From: Clostridiales bacterium
Lineage (GTDB): Bacteria; Bacillota; Clostridia; Saccharofermentanales; Saccharofermentanaceae
Reading direction: 5' to 3'
NCBI GenBank assembly: GCA_017554745.1
Contig: JAFZHS010000007.1
Coordinates: forward strand, 1-64,000
Length of the DNA stretch: 64,000 bases
The position numbers and the translations under genes were made by a program. The notes below the pieces were generated by a model. That model searched no databases, was not told where the DNA came from, and was given only the letters and a program-made list of their open reading frames with translations. Shown in pieces: positions 1 through 7,568 of this stretch. Position 1 is the first letter of the stretch, and every line of letters begins with the position of its first letter.

Positions 1-353
1 AAGCTGAGTTCTTCTGCTTCGGTACAAACGACCTTACACAGATGACATTCGGTTTCTCCAGAGACGACGCAGGCAAGTTCCTCACAGCTTACTATGAGTC
101 CAAGATCTTCGAGTCTGATCCGTTCGCTCGTCTCGACCAGAACGGCGTTGGTAAGCTCATGAAGATGGCTATCGAGAACGGTAAGGCAGTACGTCCTGAC
201 CTCCACCTCGGTATCTGCGGCGAGCACGGCGGCGACCCGACATCCGTAGAGTTCTGCGACGAGATCGGTCTGGATTATGTATCCTGCTCACCTTTCCGTG
301 TACCGATCGCAAGACTTGCTGCAGCACAGGCTGCTATCAAGCACAAGGGCTGA
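1..353 (+). CDS. ppdK: Pyruvate phosphate dikinase, C-terminal fragment (5' end outside window)
   Basis: PPDK interconverts pyruvate, ATP and Pi with PEP, AMP and PPi; in anaerobes it links glycolysis and gluconeogenesis. The open frame runs from base 3 and lacks a start, so the gene begins before the window. The visible 117 residues are the end of the PEP/pyruvate-binding TIM barrel: FGTNDLTQM near the start, then ICGEHGGDP carrying the catalytic cysteine loop, then the family-typical end [19 protein letters not shown]. The gene stops with TGA at 351-353 and is followed by a strong terminator. A degraded copy of its last codons lies downstream of the next gene. The assignment is secure from these motifs. 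Confidence 0.95.
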   Translation, partial: AEFFCFGTNDLTQMTFGFSRDDAGKFLTAYYESKIFESDPFARLDQNGVGKLMKMAIENGKAVRPDLHLGICGEHGGDPTSVEFCDEIGLDYVSCSPFRVPIARLAAAQAAIKHKG

Positions 354-380
354 TATCGGTAATAACTGAACATTTTAAAG

Positions 381-408
381 AGGCTGTCCCGGTCGGGGCA
401 GCCTTTTT
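381..408 (+). terminator. Rho-independent terminator of ppdK
   Basis: A 10-bp stem (AGGCTGTCCC at 381-390 with GGGGCAGCCT at 395-404, one G-T pair), a 4-nt loop and a T-run at 404-408 lie 28 bases after the ppdK stop. Confidence 0.9.
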
Positions 409-480
409 CGTTAACGGAAAAGTTTGATCTGTGTAAAGAAGATGACAGGTCCCTGTTATTCTATATTTTCTTTATTCTTG

Positions 481-486
481 TATAAT
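481..486 (+). promoter_or_regulatory. Candidate -10 box for the LRR surface-protein gene
   Basis: A perfect TATAAT lies 46 bases before the chosen ATG, downstream of the ppdK terminator. No convincing -35 element sits 16-18 bp upstream, so this is only a plausible site. Confidence 0.45.
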
Positions 487-531
487 GAAAGCAGTTAATG
501 ATACTTCTATTTGAATTATTGGAGATCAAGT

Positions 532-2904
532 ATGAATAGCAAAAAACTTTGGAGCACAATGCTCTCCCTTGCAGCTACCGTTATTGTATTGTTCGCATTA
601 GGCGGCATAACTGTTTTTGCAGACGAGACTGATGAACCTCAGTCTGATATCATTGCCAGCGGTTATTGCGGTGCTGAAGGCAATGGCGAGAATCTTTCCT
701 GGACACTGGACAGTAAGGGTTTGTTGACTATCAGTGGAACGGGAAAAATGGCAGATTACTCAATAGAAAACATTCCTTGGATGAATAACCGAACTGACAT
801 CAAAGTAGTTAATATCGTCGAAGGAGTAACCTGCATTGGTGAATTTGCATTTTATTACTGCACCTCGCTTACTTCGATTGATATTCCTGACGGTGTAACA
901 TACATTAGTTATAGTGCATTTAGAGGCTGTTCTTCACTTACATCGATTACAATCCCCAACGGTGTAACAAGCATTGGTAATTATGCATTTAAAGGCTGTT
1001 CTTTACTTACATCGATTACAATCCCCAACGGTGTAACAAGAATTGGTGATTATGCATTTGAAGGCTGTTCTTTACTTACATCGATTACAATCCCCAACGG
1101 TGTAACATACATTAGTTATAGTGCATTTAGAGGCTGTTCTTCACTTACATCGATTACAATCCCCAACGGTGTAACAAGCATTGATGAGTATGCATTTGAA
1201 GGCTGTTCTTTACTTACATCGATTACAATCCCCAACGGTGTAACAAGCATTGGTGAAAATGCATTTTACGGCTGTTCCGCACTAGTTTCGGTTAATATCC
1301 CTGACAGTGTAACCAGCATTGGTGAAAATGTATTTTACGGCTGTTCCGCACTTGTTTCGGTTAATATCCCTGATAGTGTAACCAGCATTGGTGAAAATGC
1401 ATTTCACGGCTGTTCCGCACTTATTTCGGTTACTATCCCTGATAGTGTAACAAGCATTGGCTATAGTGCGTTTTCAAGCTGCACCTCACTCGTTTCAATT
1501 ACCGTTCCCAACAGTGTAACAAGCATTGCTCGTGCTGTATTTTCTCACTGCTCCTCACTTGCATCGATTACTATTCCTGACAGTGTAACAAGCATTGATG
1601 ATTTTGCGTTTGATAGTTGCACCTCACTCGTTTCAATTACTATTCCTAACAGTGTAATAATTATTGATGATTATGCGTTTGCGAACTGCACTTCACTCGT
1701 TTCAATTACTATTCCTAACAGTGTAACAAGTATTGATGATCACGCATTTTACCGCTGCGCATCACTTACATCAATTGATATTCCTAACAGTGTAACGAGC
1801 ATTGAAGAAGATGCATTTACTGAATGTGAAAATATAAGCGAAATATACTTTAATATTGACCCCAAATATTTGAATATCGATCTGAGCAGCATTTTCTCTT
1901 CATCAATAAAGGCATATGTTATTGTTCCAGCTGCATATCTTTCAGATTATGTTACTTTGTTCTCTTCTTTTGAGAATATTATTCTTGCCGATACAGATGG
2001 CAATATGTATCTTGGCAGCGGAATACATTTATATGGATACTCACTTATTTTAGACGGCAGTATCGGTGTAAATTTCTATATGAAGCTTAGCGAGACTGTG
2101 TTGAATAATGAAGAATCTGCTTATATGGAGTTTACGGTAAATGAAAAAACACAGCAAGTGCCCGTAAAAGATGCGACTATCAAAGATGGATACTACATTT
2201 TCCGTTGCGATGTAGTTGCAAAAGAAATGGCTGATAAGATAACTGCACAAGTTTACCTCAGCGAAGGCAATCCGATAGGAGATGCATATACTTATTCCGT
2301 ACAGGAATATGCAGCTTATATTATTGACCATCCGGAAAGATTTCCTGCTGGCGCAGTCGATTTGGTAAAGGCAATGTTAAACTATGGAGCTGCTTCCCAG
2401 AAATACTTCAACCACAATACAGATTATCTTGCCAATTCGATTTTGCCTGCAAGTGAACAACAGTCCAGTTCATCATCACACGGCAACCTGACCTACTATA
2501 ATGCCGGTGATATCACACCTGAGAAAATAAGCCTTTCGCTCAAATCAACGATTACGCTGAAACTATATTTCAAAACTGATGATCTTAAAATTGATGAACT
2601 TAATTATGTTACATCTTTCGAATGCACGAAATACCAGCTTACGACTACCGTCTCAGGCGATTACACGATAGTGATTATCGAGGGAATACCGGCTACCAAC
2701 TTCAGTGGCATAATCAGCATTAAATGCTATTTAAATGAAGGTGATGAATATAAGACCGTTAAGATCAAGCCTTCCAACTATGCTTATATCGCATTGAAAC
2801 AACCGGTTGGCGGTGTAATTACTGACGATCTTAAGGAAGTTGTGCGTGCGTTATATCAGTTTTCTTTGGCTGCAAATGAGTATAATTTAGTCCAGCCGGC
2901 TTGA
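532..2904 (+). CDS. BspA-like leucine-rich-repeat secreted surface protein
   Basis: A 790-residue secreted protein. The ATG at 532 is chosen because GGAG at 521-524 sits 7 bases upstream; an in-frame TTG at 511 has no ribosome site. Residues 1-31 form a signal peptide ending near VFADE. About 15 tandem 23-residue TpLRR repeats (pattern VTSIG.AF.GCSSLTSITIPNS) follow at roughly residues 95-440, then a repeat-free C-terminal half with no LPXTG or SLH anchor. BspA-like LRRs mediate adhesion to hosts, polymers or other cells; the ligand here is unknown. The gene is visibly more AT-rich than ppdK, contains an exact internal duplication, and is followed by a ppdK-end remnant, which together suggest acquisition or local rearrangement. 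Family certain, function inferred. Confidence 0.85.
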   Translation: MNSKKLWSTMLSLAATVIVLFALGGITVFADETDEPQSDIIASGYCGAEGNGENLSWTLDSKGLLTISGTGKMADYSIENIPWMNNRTDIKVVNIVEGVTCIGEFAFYYCTSLTSIDIPDGVTYISYSAFRGCSSLTSITIPNGVTSIGNYAFKGCSLLTSITIPNGVTRIGDYAFEGCSLLTSITIPNGVTYISYSAFRGCSSLTSITIPNGVTSIDEYAFEGCSLLTSITIPNGVTSIGENAFYGCSALVSVNIPDSVTSIGENVFYGCSALVSVNIPDSVTSIGENAFHGCSALISVTIPDSVTSIGYSAFSSCTSLVSITVPNSVTSIARAVFSHCSSLASITIPDSVTSIDDFAFDSCTSLVSITIPNSVIIIDDYAFANCTSLVSITIPNSVTSIDDHAFYRCASLTSIDIPNSVTSIEEDAFTECENISEIYFNIDPKYLNIDLSSIFSSSIKAYVIVPAAYLSDYVTLFSSFENIILADTDGNMYLGSGIHLYGYSLILDGSIGVNFYMKLSETVLNNEESAYMEFTVNEKTQQVPVKDATIKDGYYIFRCDVVAKEMADKITAQVYLSEGNPIGDAYTYSVQEYAAYIIDHPERFPAGAVDLVKAMLNYGAASQKYFNHNTDYLANSILPASEQQSSSSSHGNLTYYNAGDITPEKISLSLKSTITLKLYFKTDDLKIDELNYVTSFECTKYQLTTTVSGDYTIVIIEGIPATNFSGIISIKCYLNEGDEYKTVKIKPSNYAYIALKQPVGGVITDDLKEVVRALYQFSLAANEYNLVQPA
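891..976 (+). repeat. Exact 86-bp internal duplication, copy 1 (copy 2 at 1098-1183)
   Basis: Bases 891-976 and 1098-1183 are identical and offset by 207 nt, exactly three 69-nt LRR units. The surrounding units are diverged, so this stretch was probably copied recently by slippage or unequal recombination within the LRR tract. Confidence 0.85.
1098..1183 (+). repeat. Exact 86-bp internal duplication, copy 2
   Basis: Second copy of the block at 891-976, in the same reading frame of the LRR gene, three repeat units downstream. Confidence 0.85.
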
Positions 2905-2958
2905 TCGGTTTGCAAGACTTGCAGAACAGGCAGCTATCAAGGATAAAAAAGTAATAAC
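2903..2958 (+). pseudogene. Decayed remnant of the ppdK 3' end
   Basis: Bases 2912-2941 align to 309-341 of ppdK with one 3-nt gap and two mismatches over 30 positions, and translate as ARLAEQAAIK against [11 protein letters not shown] of ppdK. Similarity is also visible before it (GATCG) and after it (GTAATAAC follows the stop of ppdK and reappears at 2951-2958). There is no start, and only about 15 codons survive. It lies directly behind the stop of the LRR gene, so that gene is bracketed by two copies of the ppdK end. Confidence 0.75.
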
Positions 2959-2983
2959 GGATAAAGAATCTACAAAACAAGTG

Positions 2984-3013
2984 CCGGGGAAGAGATTCCT
3001 CGGTTTCTTATTT
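2984..3013 (+). terminator. Rho-independent terminator after the LRR gene
   Basis: An 8-bp stem (CCGGGGAA at 2984-2991 with TTCCTCGG at 2996-3003, one G-T pair) has a GAGA loop and is followed by TTTCTTATTT. Confidence 0.7.
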
Positions 3014-3063
3014 GCTGCCATCAATGATAATATTGATAGCAACGAAATCATGGGGAGGTATAT

Positions 3064-3156
3064 ATGTTATACGATATTCTTAAGTGGGGTTTTGTTGGAG
3101 CAGCAATAGTATTAATCATCGTTGGACTTGTAATGAAGAGCAATAAGAAGAAATAG
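3064..3156 (+). CDS. Small single-pass membrane protein (30 aa)
   Basis: A short ORF with a very strong ribosome site: GGGGAGG at 3052-3058, 5 bases before the ATG. The product starts MLYDILKW, has one hydrophobic helix at about residues 9-23 and ends in a lysine-rich cytoplasmic tail (SNKKK). This is the layout of small regulatory or stabilising membrane peptides. I do not recognise a family. It stands alone between the terminator at 2984-3013 and the histidine phosphatase gene. Confidence 0.6.
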   Translation: MLYDILKWGFVGAAIVLIIVGLVMKSNKKK

Positions 3157-3201
3157 AATGACTTTGAAGATTAACCGCGGGGACGGATCAGAGGAATAAA
3201 A

Positions 3202-3807
3202 ATGAGCAAAACGATCATCACTGTACAACATACTGAATCAGAGCATCACCTTAACGGGCACGCAGGCGCATGGGGTGATTGGTCACTCACGGAAAATGGC
3301 AGACATCAGGCCTTTGAGATCGGCAAATGGCTCTTAAACGAAGGGTGTGACGACGGATACGTCATGTACTGCTCAGATCTTGCGCGTGCGGCGCAGACGG
3401 CAGAGGAGATGAATAAGACGCTTCATATCACTCCTGTGGTCTCAGAGCTCATCAGAGAGGTGAATGCGGGCGCAGGTAACGGCAAGCCGTGGGACTGGTA
3501 TGACGAGCATAAGATACCGTCTGACGGATACGATCCTGATTACAGACCTTTCCCTGATGCCGAGTCTGACAGAGACCTGTGGAACAGGATCGAGCCATTC
3601 TATAAGCAGATAATCGGGAGCCCCGATGAGAAGATCCTCGTCGTGTCGCACGGATGCACTTTGAGCTTTTTGCAGGCGATGCTGATGAAGTTCAATTTCG
3701 AAGATTTTGTGGGTGCAAGGTTTAACGGCAGATCAGGTTCCATCTCTAAATTCACGATCGGAACTGATGGAAGGGTTACAGCGAACTACATTAATTACAG
3801 ACTGTAG
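3202..3807 (+). CDS. Histidine phosphatase superfamily protein (QHTxSEHH variant)
   Basis: A 201-residue member of the phosphoglycerate-mutase-like histidine phosphatases. The catalytic histidine lies at residue 10 in VQHTESEHHLNG, where the usual RHG triad reads QHT. The second conserved histidine is in VVSHGCTLSFL near residue 150, and WSLTENGRHQA is the usual LTxxGxxQA element. From memory, a Gram-positive subfamily carries QHxxSEHHxN at this position, so the change is probably a subfamily trait and not decay. Substrate unknown. AGAGGAAT precedes the ATG. It is probably transcribed with the flavin reductase 37 bases downstream. Confidence 0.85.
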   Translation: MSKTIITVQHTESEHHLNGHAGAWGDWSLTENGRHQAFEIGKWLLNEGCDDGYVMYCSDLARAAQTAEEMNKTLHITPVVSELIREVNAGAGNGKPWDWYDEHKIPSDGYDPDYRPFPDAESDRDLWNRIEPFYKQIIGSPDEKILVVSHGCTLSFLQAMLMKFNFEDFVGARFNGRSGSISKFTIGTDGRVTANYINYRL

Positions 3808-3843
3808 TGATATTGGTATTTCAATACATAGGAGGTATATAGA

Positions 3844-4398
3844 ATGGGAAGAGTAAACTTCGGCGCTAAGCCGCTTATGTATCCGCAGCCGGTATTGATC
3901 ATCGGCACCTATGATGAGAATGGTGTTCCCAATGCAATGAATGCCGCATGGGGCATAACGACAGATTTTAAGGAGATAACAATAAGTCTTGCCGAGCATA
4001 AGACTACTGATAATCTCAAGATCCGCAAGGCTTTTACCGTGAGCATGGCTACGGAAGATCAGGTCATACCCTGTGATTACGTTGGTATTGAGTCAGGCCG
4101 CAAAGCTCCTGATAAGTTCGCAAAGGCCGGATTCCATGCTACAAAGAGCGAATTTGTTGATGCTCCGTTGATCGACGAGCTCCCGCTTGCGCTTGAATGT
4201 AGGGTTAAAAGTTTTGAAGACGGAATCCTGACAGGAGAGATCGTTAACGTGTCGGCTGACGAGAGCGTAATTACAGACGGAGCGGTTGATATCACTAAGG
4301 TCAGGCCGATAAGCTTTGATCCTTTCGGAAATGCTTATTACGGCATCGGCCAAAAAGCAGGCAATGCTTTCAGCGACGGCAGAGCCCTTTGCGACTGA
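3844..4398 (+). CDS. Flavin reductase-like domain protein
   Basis: A 184-residue protein of the FMN-binding split-barrel flavin reductase-like family. Recognisable features are the N-terminal PVLIIGTYDENGVPNAM strand pair, the AWG segment that contacts FMN, and the middle FTVSMATEDQ stretch. Family members bind FMN and reduce flavin or act as small oxidoreductases; the partner is unknown. AGGAGG lies 7-12 bases before the ATG. It follows the histidine phosphatase gene on the same strand. Confidence 0.85.
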   Translation: MGRVNFGAKPLMYPQPVLIIGTYDENGVPNAMNAAWGITTDFKEITISLAEHKTTDNLKIRKAFTVSMATEDQVIPCDYVGIESGRKAPDKFAKAGFHATKSEFVDAPLIDELPLALECRVKSFEDGILTGEIVNVSADESVITDGAVDITKVRPISFDPFGNAYYGIGQKAGNAFSDGRALCD

Positions 4399-4411
4399 TA
4401 GTTTTACGGCT

Positions 4412-4435
4412 GAAAATATTTTCGAAAAATTTTTC
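4412..4435. repeat. Two back-to-back 12-bp AT-rich palindromes
   Basis: GAAAATATTTTC (4412-4423) and GAAAAATTTTTC (4424-4435) are each perfect palindromes and directly abut. They lie between the flavin reductase stop and the hairpin that precedes the gene at 4517. They could be operator sites or part of a weak terminator; no GC stem is present. Confidence 0.55.
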
Positions 4436-4457
4436 TGAAAAATGAAACCTGAGAGAA

Positions 4458-4516
4458 ACTCGGTTCGTCCTATGGGTAAAAGATGACAAAGAGCATCACC
4501 ATAGGAGGAACCGAGT
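4458..4516 (+). promoter_or_regulatory. Long hairpin burying the ribosome binding site of the 4517 gene
   Basis: An 18-bp inverted repeat with one mismatch: the left arm 4458-4475 begins ACTCGG and the right arm 4499-4516 ends CCGAGT, around a 23-nt loop. The right arm contains AGGAGG (4503-4508) and ends at the base before the ATG at 4517. In mRNA the whole Shine-Dalgarno would be paired. There is no T-run, so it is not a classic terminator. Confidence 0.75.
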
Positions 4517-5227
4517 ATGTATATCAGCAGCAAGATCAAGAGTAAGCAGATCACGACAGTCGTAATGACTTCTCTGGCATTGATCACGGGAATAACATCC
4601 CTTGTAAACAAGTTTTGGACGTGTGAACTATTAGGCCGTATCTGCCAGTTCTTCTACTGGGGCTTTCACAAGATATTTAACGGCGTGGCTATGGATAAGA
4701 CTCCGTACGAGGTCTATTCATCAATAAGCAGTTCCGAATCATTAAGGAACGCAAATCCTTTGTTTACATTGGAACTTTTGATCCTGTTTGCCTTTATCGC
4801 GGCCGTTGTAAATCCTGTCGGCATATTGATTGAATTAACGGCTAAGAAGCACTTCAGACATTTTTACGGCGTACATACGCTCCTTTTCGTGTTGTCGGTA
4901 GTATCCTGGCTGATCGTTCTTCCATTGCTTGTCATGCAATTCTTCCCGGGCAGCCCCATCGTTCTGGGCCTTTCTTCAGCTGGTACGGTCGTGGCGCTTC
5001 ATGTCTGGTTCTATATGACGCTTTTACTCTACATCGTGATGGCAGATTTTTATGGCGTTACTTCGAGAAGCAGCGAGTTTGAATATGAGAATTGCAAGAT
5101 CGCCAATACATGGCACGGCTGCTGGCAGGTCTGCCGCGGCATTTGCATAGCGCTCTTTGTGATCTTTGCATTCTGGATAATGATCTTTGTGTTCATAGCC
5201 AAGAGTTCTGCAAGAAACGCGATCTGA
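4517..5227 (+). CDS. Multi-pass membrane protein of unknown function
   Basis: A 236-residue protein with about five predicted membrane helices (roughly residues 15-35, 84-108, 115-140, 155-178 and 205-230). A polar segment at about 50-80 and the motif EYENCKIANTWHGCWQ before the last helix are the only distinctive features. I do not recognise a family. Translation probably depends on opening the 18-bp hairpin that covers its AGGAGG, so expression is likely conditional. The next gene starts 23 bases downstream but has its own -10-like box. Confidence 0.75.
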   Translation: MYISSKIKSKQITTVVMTSLALITGITSLVNKFWTCELLGRICQFFYWGFHKIFNGVAMDKTPYEVYSSISSSESLRNANPLFTLELLILFAFIAAVVNPVGILIELTAKKHFRHFYGVHTLLFVLSVVSWLIVLPLLVMQFFPGSPIVLGLSSAGTVVALHVWFYMTLLLYIVMADFYGVTSRSSEFEYENCKIANTWHGCWQVCRGICIALFVIFAFWIMIFVFIAKSSARNAI

Positions 5228-5237
5228 CGGTGAATGA

Positions 5238-5243
5238 TATAAT
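5238..5243 (+). promoter_or_regulatory. TATAAT six bases before an ATG: possible leaderless promoter
   Basis: TATAAT at 5238-5243 is followed by 6 bases and the ATG at 5250, and no ribosome site precedes that ATG. Transcription would start at or next to the start codon. The -35 region is poor. The same TATAAT-N6-ATG spacing recurs at 49950-49962. Confidence 0.4.
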
Positions 5244-5249
5244 AGCCGT

Positions 5250-5975
5250 ATGTTTGAAAACGGCGTTAACACAGATAAGATATTTGACGGCAGTGAAAAG
5301 GTCATAGGCAGGGGCGCGCAGGCTGATGTGTACAGCTTTCAGGGCTATGCCTATAAAGTTTACAGGCCTTCTTATCCTGTAGAGTGGATCGGCTTCGAGA
5401 AAAGACAGCAGTCGGAGATAAACCGCGCAGGCCTTTCACCCGTAAGGTATTACGATACGGAAGATCCGCACATAGTTAAGATGGATCTGATCGAAGGCGA
5501 TACTCTCGAGAAAAAGATGCTCGGAGGATTTACCGGAGGCTTTGATCTGCTTGCAGATATGTTCCGCAAAGTGCATCGGGCAGATCCTTCTGATGTGCAG
5601 ATGCCGCGTCTGATCGATACTGCAGGCATCGGCTTGAGCGAAGAAGAAAAGAATAAGATACTTCCGATAATCGAGCGAATGTCTTCCTCACTTGAGAACC
5701 GCATCTGCCATCTGGATATGCATTTCCTGAATGTCATGCTGCCGAAGGACGGATCTGAACCCGTCATAATAGACTGGATCAATTCAAGAATCGCTCCGGC
5801 CGTATTTGATTATGCCAGGACATATGTGGTGCTCAAAGAATGCGCGCCTGAAGTGCTCGGCCTTTATGAAAGCGCTGTAGCCGCCGATATAGCATCTCTG
5901 AAAATATCCGATAAAGATTTTGAAGACGCGGTCACTGTCTGTACGGTTATAAGGAACAGAGAGAAAAATACATAA
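5250..5975 (+). CDS. Aminoglycoside phosphotransferase/choline kinase-like kinase
   Basis: A 241-residue small-molecule kinase of the APH superfamily. It has a nucleotide loop GRGAQADVY at about residues 21-29, a catalytic loop HLDMHFLNVM (HxDxxxxN, about residues 155-164) and a metal-binding aspartate in VIIDWINS. The protein is shorter than typical aminoglycoside kinases (about 260-300 residues), and the substrate cannot be read from sequence. It lies among GNATs and other small-molecule-modifying enzymes. The ATG lacks a ribosome site and may be translated from a leaderless transcript. Confidence 0.8.
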   Translation: MFENGVNTDKIFDGSEKVIGRGAQADVYSFQGYAYKVYRPSYPVEWIGFEKRQQSEINRAGLSPVRYYDTEDPHIVKMDLIEGDTLEKKMLGGFTGGFDLLADMFRKVHRADPSDVQMPRLIDTAGIGLSEEEKNKILPIIERMSSSLENRICHLDMHFLNVMLPKDGSEPVIIDWINSRIAPAVFDYARTYVVLKECAPEVLGLYESAVAADIASLKISDKDFEDAVTVCTVIRNREKNT

Positions 5976-5990
5976 GCCCAAGAGGTCTGT

Positions 5991-6443
5991 ATGAAAGAAG
6001 AATTCATCACACTTAACGAATCATATCTGCCGGAAGTTGAGAGTATATACAGAAGGGCTTTCGGCCAAGAGCCCTGGAACGATGACTGGAGCGACAGCGC
6101 CCAGTTGTCTGAATACATAAAGGATGTTTCCGGAGGTCACACACCTCTCAATTACGGCCTTCTGATCGACGGAAAACTTGTTGCCGCAGCACTCGGTTCG
6201 ATCCGCCACTGGTGGGAAGGAACGAATTATAATCTCGAAGAATTGTGCGTCGATCCCGATTATCAGGGACAGGGCATCGGCTCGCGTTTTATGCAGCTGA
6301 TTGAGGACAATATCAAAGTAAAAGGACTTAGCGGAATATTCCTTCAGACGGACAGCGACAAGCCGTCCTACAAGTTCTATATGAAGAACGGATACGCTGA
6401 GCTGGGCAAGCACGTAAGCTTTTATAAGAGTGTAAAAGATTGA
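5991..6443 (+). CDS. GNAT family N-acetyltransferase
   Basis: A 150-residue GNAT. The acetyl-CoA pyrophosphate loop is YQGQGIGSRF (R/Q-x-x-G-x-G/A), preceded by the strand EELCVDPD. The C-terminal KPSYKFYMKNGYAELGKHVSFYK is the typical beta5-alpha4-beta6 splayed end. Substrate unknown. Start supported by AAGAGG about 6-11 bases upstream. It is followed after one base by another GNAT gene, so the two are co-translated. Confidence 0.85.
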   Translation: MKEEFITLNESYLPEVESIYRRAFGQEPWNDDWSDSAQLSEYIKDVSGGHTPLNYGLLIDGKLVAAALGSIRHWWEGTNYNLEELCVDPDYQGQGIGSRFMQLIEDNIKVKGLSGIFLQTDSDKPSYKFYMKNGYAELGKHVSFYKSVKD

Positions 6444-6444
6444 T

Positions 6445-6933
6445 ATGGATAAGGTTTTTGAATCTGAAAACATCATATATGTAAGGCCGTCATTCGATCT
6501 GGTCCCCGAATATCTTGAGATGGTAAATGACATCGAGAATGTCGCAAAATTCATAGGCGACAGGCGTGAGCCTTTGACCGAAGAGCAGGAGATCGATTAC
6601 ATCAAAGACAAGATGGATAATAAAGCAACGATGTTCTCGATGCTGGAGAAAACTACGGGTAAATTCATAGGCAACGTTGAATTCTTTAACCGCGTTTTCA
6701 CTGAAGCGGAATGGGGAATAGTCATTACTTTTTCGATGCAGAATAAAGGCTATGGTAAGGAAGCGCTCAAAAGATCAGTAGAATATGGATTTAATGAGCT
6801 CGGACTCACCAGGATCTACCTTGGAGTGTATGCTGATAATGCGCGTGCGATACATGTTTATGAGAGCTGCGGCTTTAAAGAATACGACCGCAACGATGTT
6901 GATGTTTTTATGGAGATAAACAAGGAGACATGA
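6445..6933 (+). CDS. GNAT family N-acetyltransferase (RimJ/RimL-like)
   Basis: A 162-residue GNAT of the RimJ/RimL type: WGIVITFSMQNKGYGKEAL holds the acetyl-CoA loop, and LTRIYLGVYADNARAIHVYESCGF is the family's conserved strand-helix. RimJ/RimL relatives acetylate N-terminal amines, but many clostridial members act on small molecules. It starts one base after the preceding GNAT stop and is followed by a palindrome at 6937-6952. Confidence 0.85.
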   Translation: MDKVFESENIIYVRPSFDLVPEYLEMVNDIENVAKFIGDRREPLTEEQEIDYIKDKMDNKATMFSMLEKTTGKFIGNVEFFNRVFTEAEWGIVITFSMQNKGYGKEALKRSVEYGFNELGLTRIYLGVYADNARAIHVYESCGFKEYDRNDVDVFMEINKET

Positions 6934-6936
6934 TAT

Positions 6937-6952
6937 ATAGATAACTGTCTAT
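6937..6952. promoter_or_regulatory. Palindromic operator-like site, copy 1
   Basis: ATAGATAACTGTCTAT is an imperfect palindrome centred between the GNAT stop and the HD-domain gene. A 14-of-16 match lies at 43018-43033 in front of the Na/Pi symporter gene. Confidence 0.45.
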
Positions 6953-6963
6953 GTGAGGTAAAT

Positions 6964-7554
6964 ATGGACGAGAGAATAGCAAAACAGATAGCCTTTGCGC
7001 TGGAACTTGATAAAGAAAAGAGCGTCTTCAGACAGACACATCTTTCTGAGCACGGCAGGAACGAGAATGATGCCGAGCACGCCTGGCACATGGCGATAAT
7101 GGCATATCTTCTTAAAGAGTATTCCAATGAGCCTGTCGATATCGCCAGGGTAATGATCATGTGCCTGATACACGATGTCGTGGAGATCGATGCGGGCGAT
7201 ACTTATGCATACGATTTCAAAGGATTGGAGACGCAGAAGGCCAGAGAAGATGCCGCAAAAGAAAGGATATTCTCGTTGCTCCCGGAGGACCAGAAAGCTG
7301 AATTTATAGCACTCTTCGATGAGTTCGAAGCAAACGAGACACCCGAAGCAAAGTTTGCCCACAGCATGGATAATTTCCAGCCTCTGATACTCAATAACAG
7401 CAACGGCGGAGGCGACTGGAAAGAGCATAACGTTACTGCCAAATCTGTTTACGGCAGGCAGTCAAAGACCAGATTAGGATCTGAGAAGATCTACGAGATC
7501 ACTGATAAGATCATTCAGGAGAATATCAGGAAAGGGAGCTTGCCTGAAGGGTAA
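6964..7554 (+). CDS. HD-domain hydrolase, YfbR/HDDC2 type (5'-deoxynucleotidase-like)
   Basis: A 196-residue HD-domain phosphohydrolase. The metal ligands appear as DAEHAWHMA (first His), CLIHDVVEIDAGD (HD pair) and the late aspartate in FAHSMDNFQP. Length and motif order match YfbR/HDDC2 proteins, which dephosphorylate deoxynucleoside 5'-monophosphates; activity here is inferred. GAGGT lies 4-8 bases before the ATG. A short palindrome at 6937-6952 separates it from the upstream GNAT, so it may have its own regulated promoter. Confidence 0.85.
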   Translation: MDERIAKQIAFALELDKEKSVFRQTHLSEHGRNENDAEHAWHMAIMAYLLKEYSNEPVDIARVMIMCLIHDVVEIDAGDTYAYDFKGLETQKAREDAAKERIFSLLPEDQKAEFIALFDEFEANETPEAKFAHSMDNFQPLILNNSNGGGDWKEHNVTAKSVYGRQSKTRLGSEKIYEITDKIIQENIRKGSLPEG

Positions 7555-7568
7555 CAGGAACATTCGCA

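Noticed and set aside
511..531. TTG start extending the LRR protein by seven residues
   Set aside because: It would lie upstream of the GGAG ribosome site that fits ATG 532, and the extension precedes a normal signal peptide.
880..1850. Regular 69-nt repeats that might suggest a CRISPR or other array
   Set aside because: The repeats stay in frame, encode TpLRR units of 23 residues and have no unique spacers.
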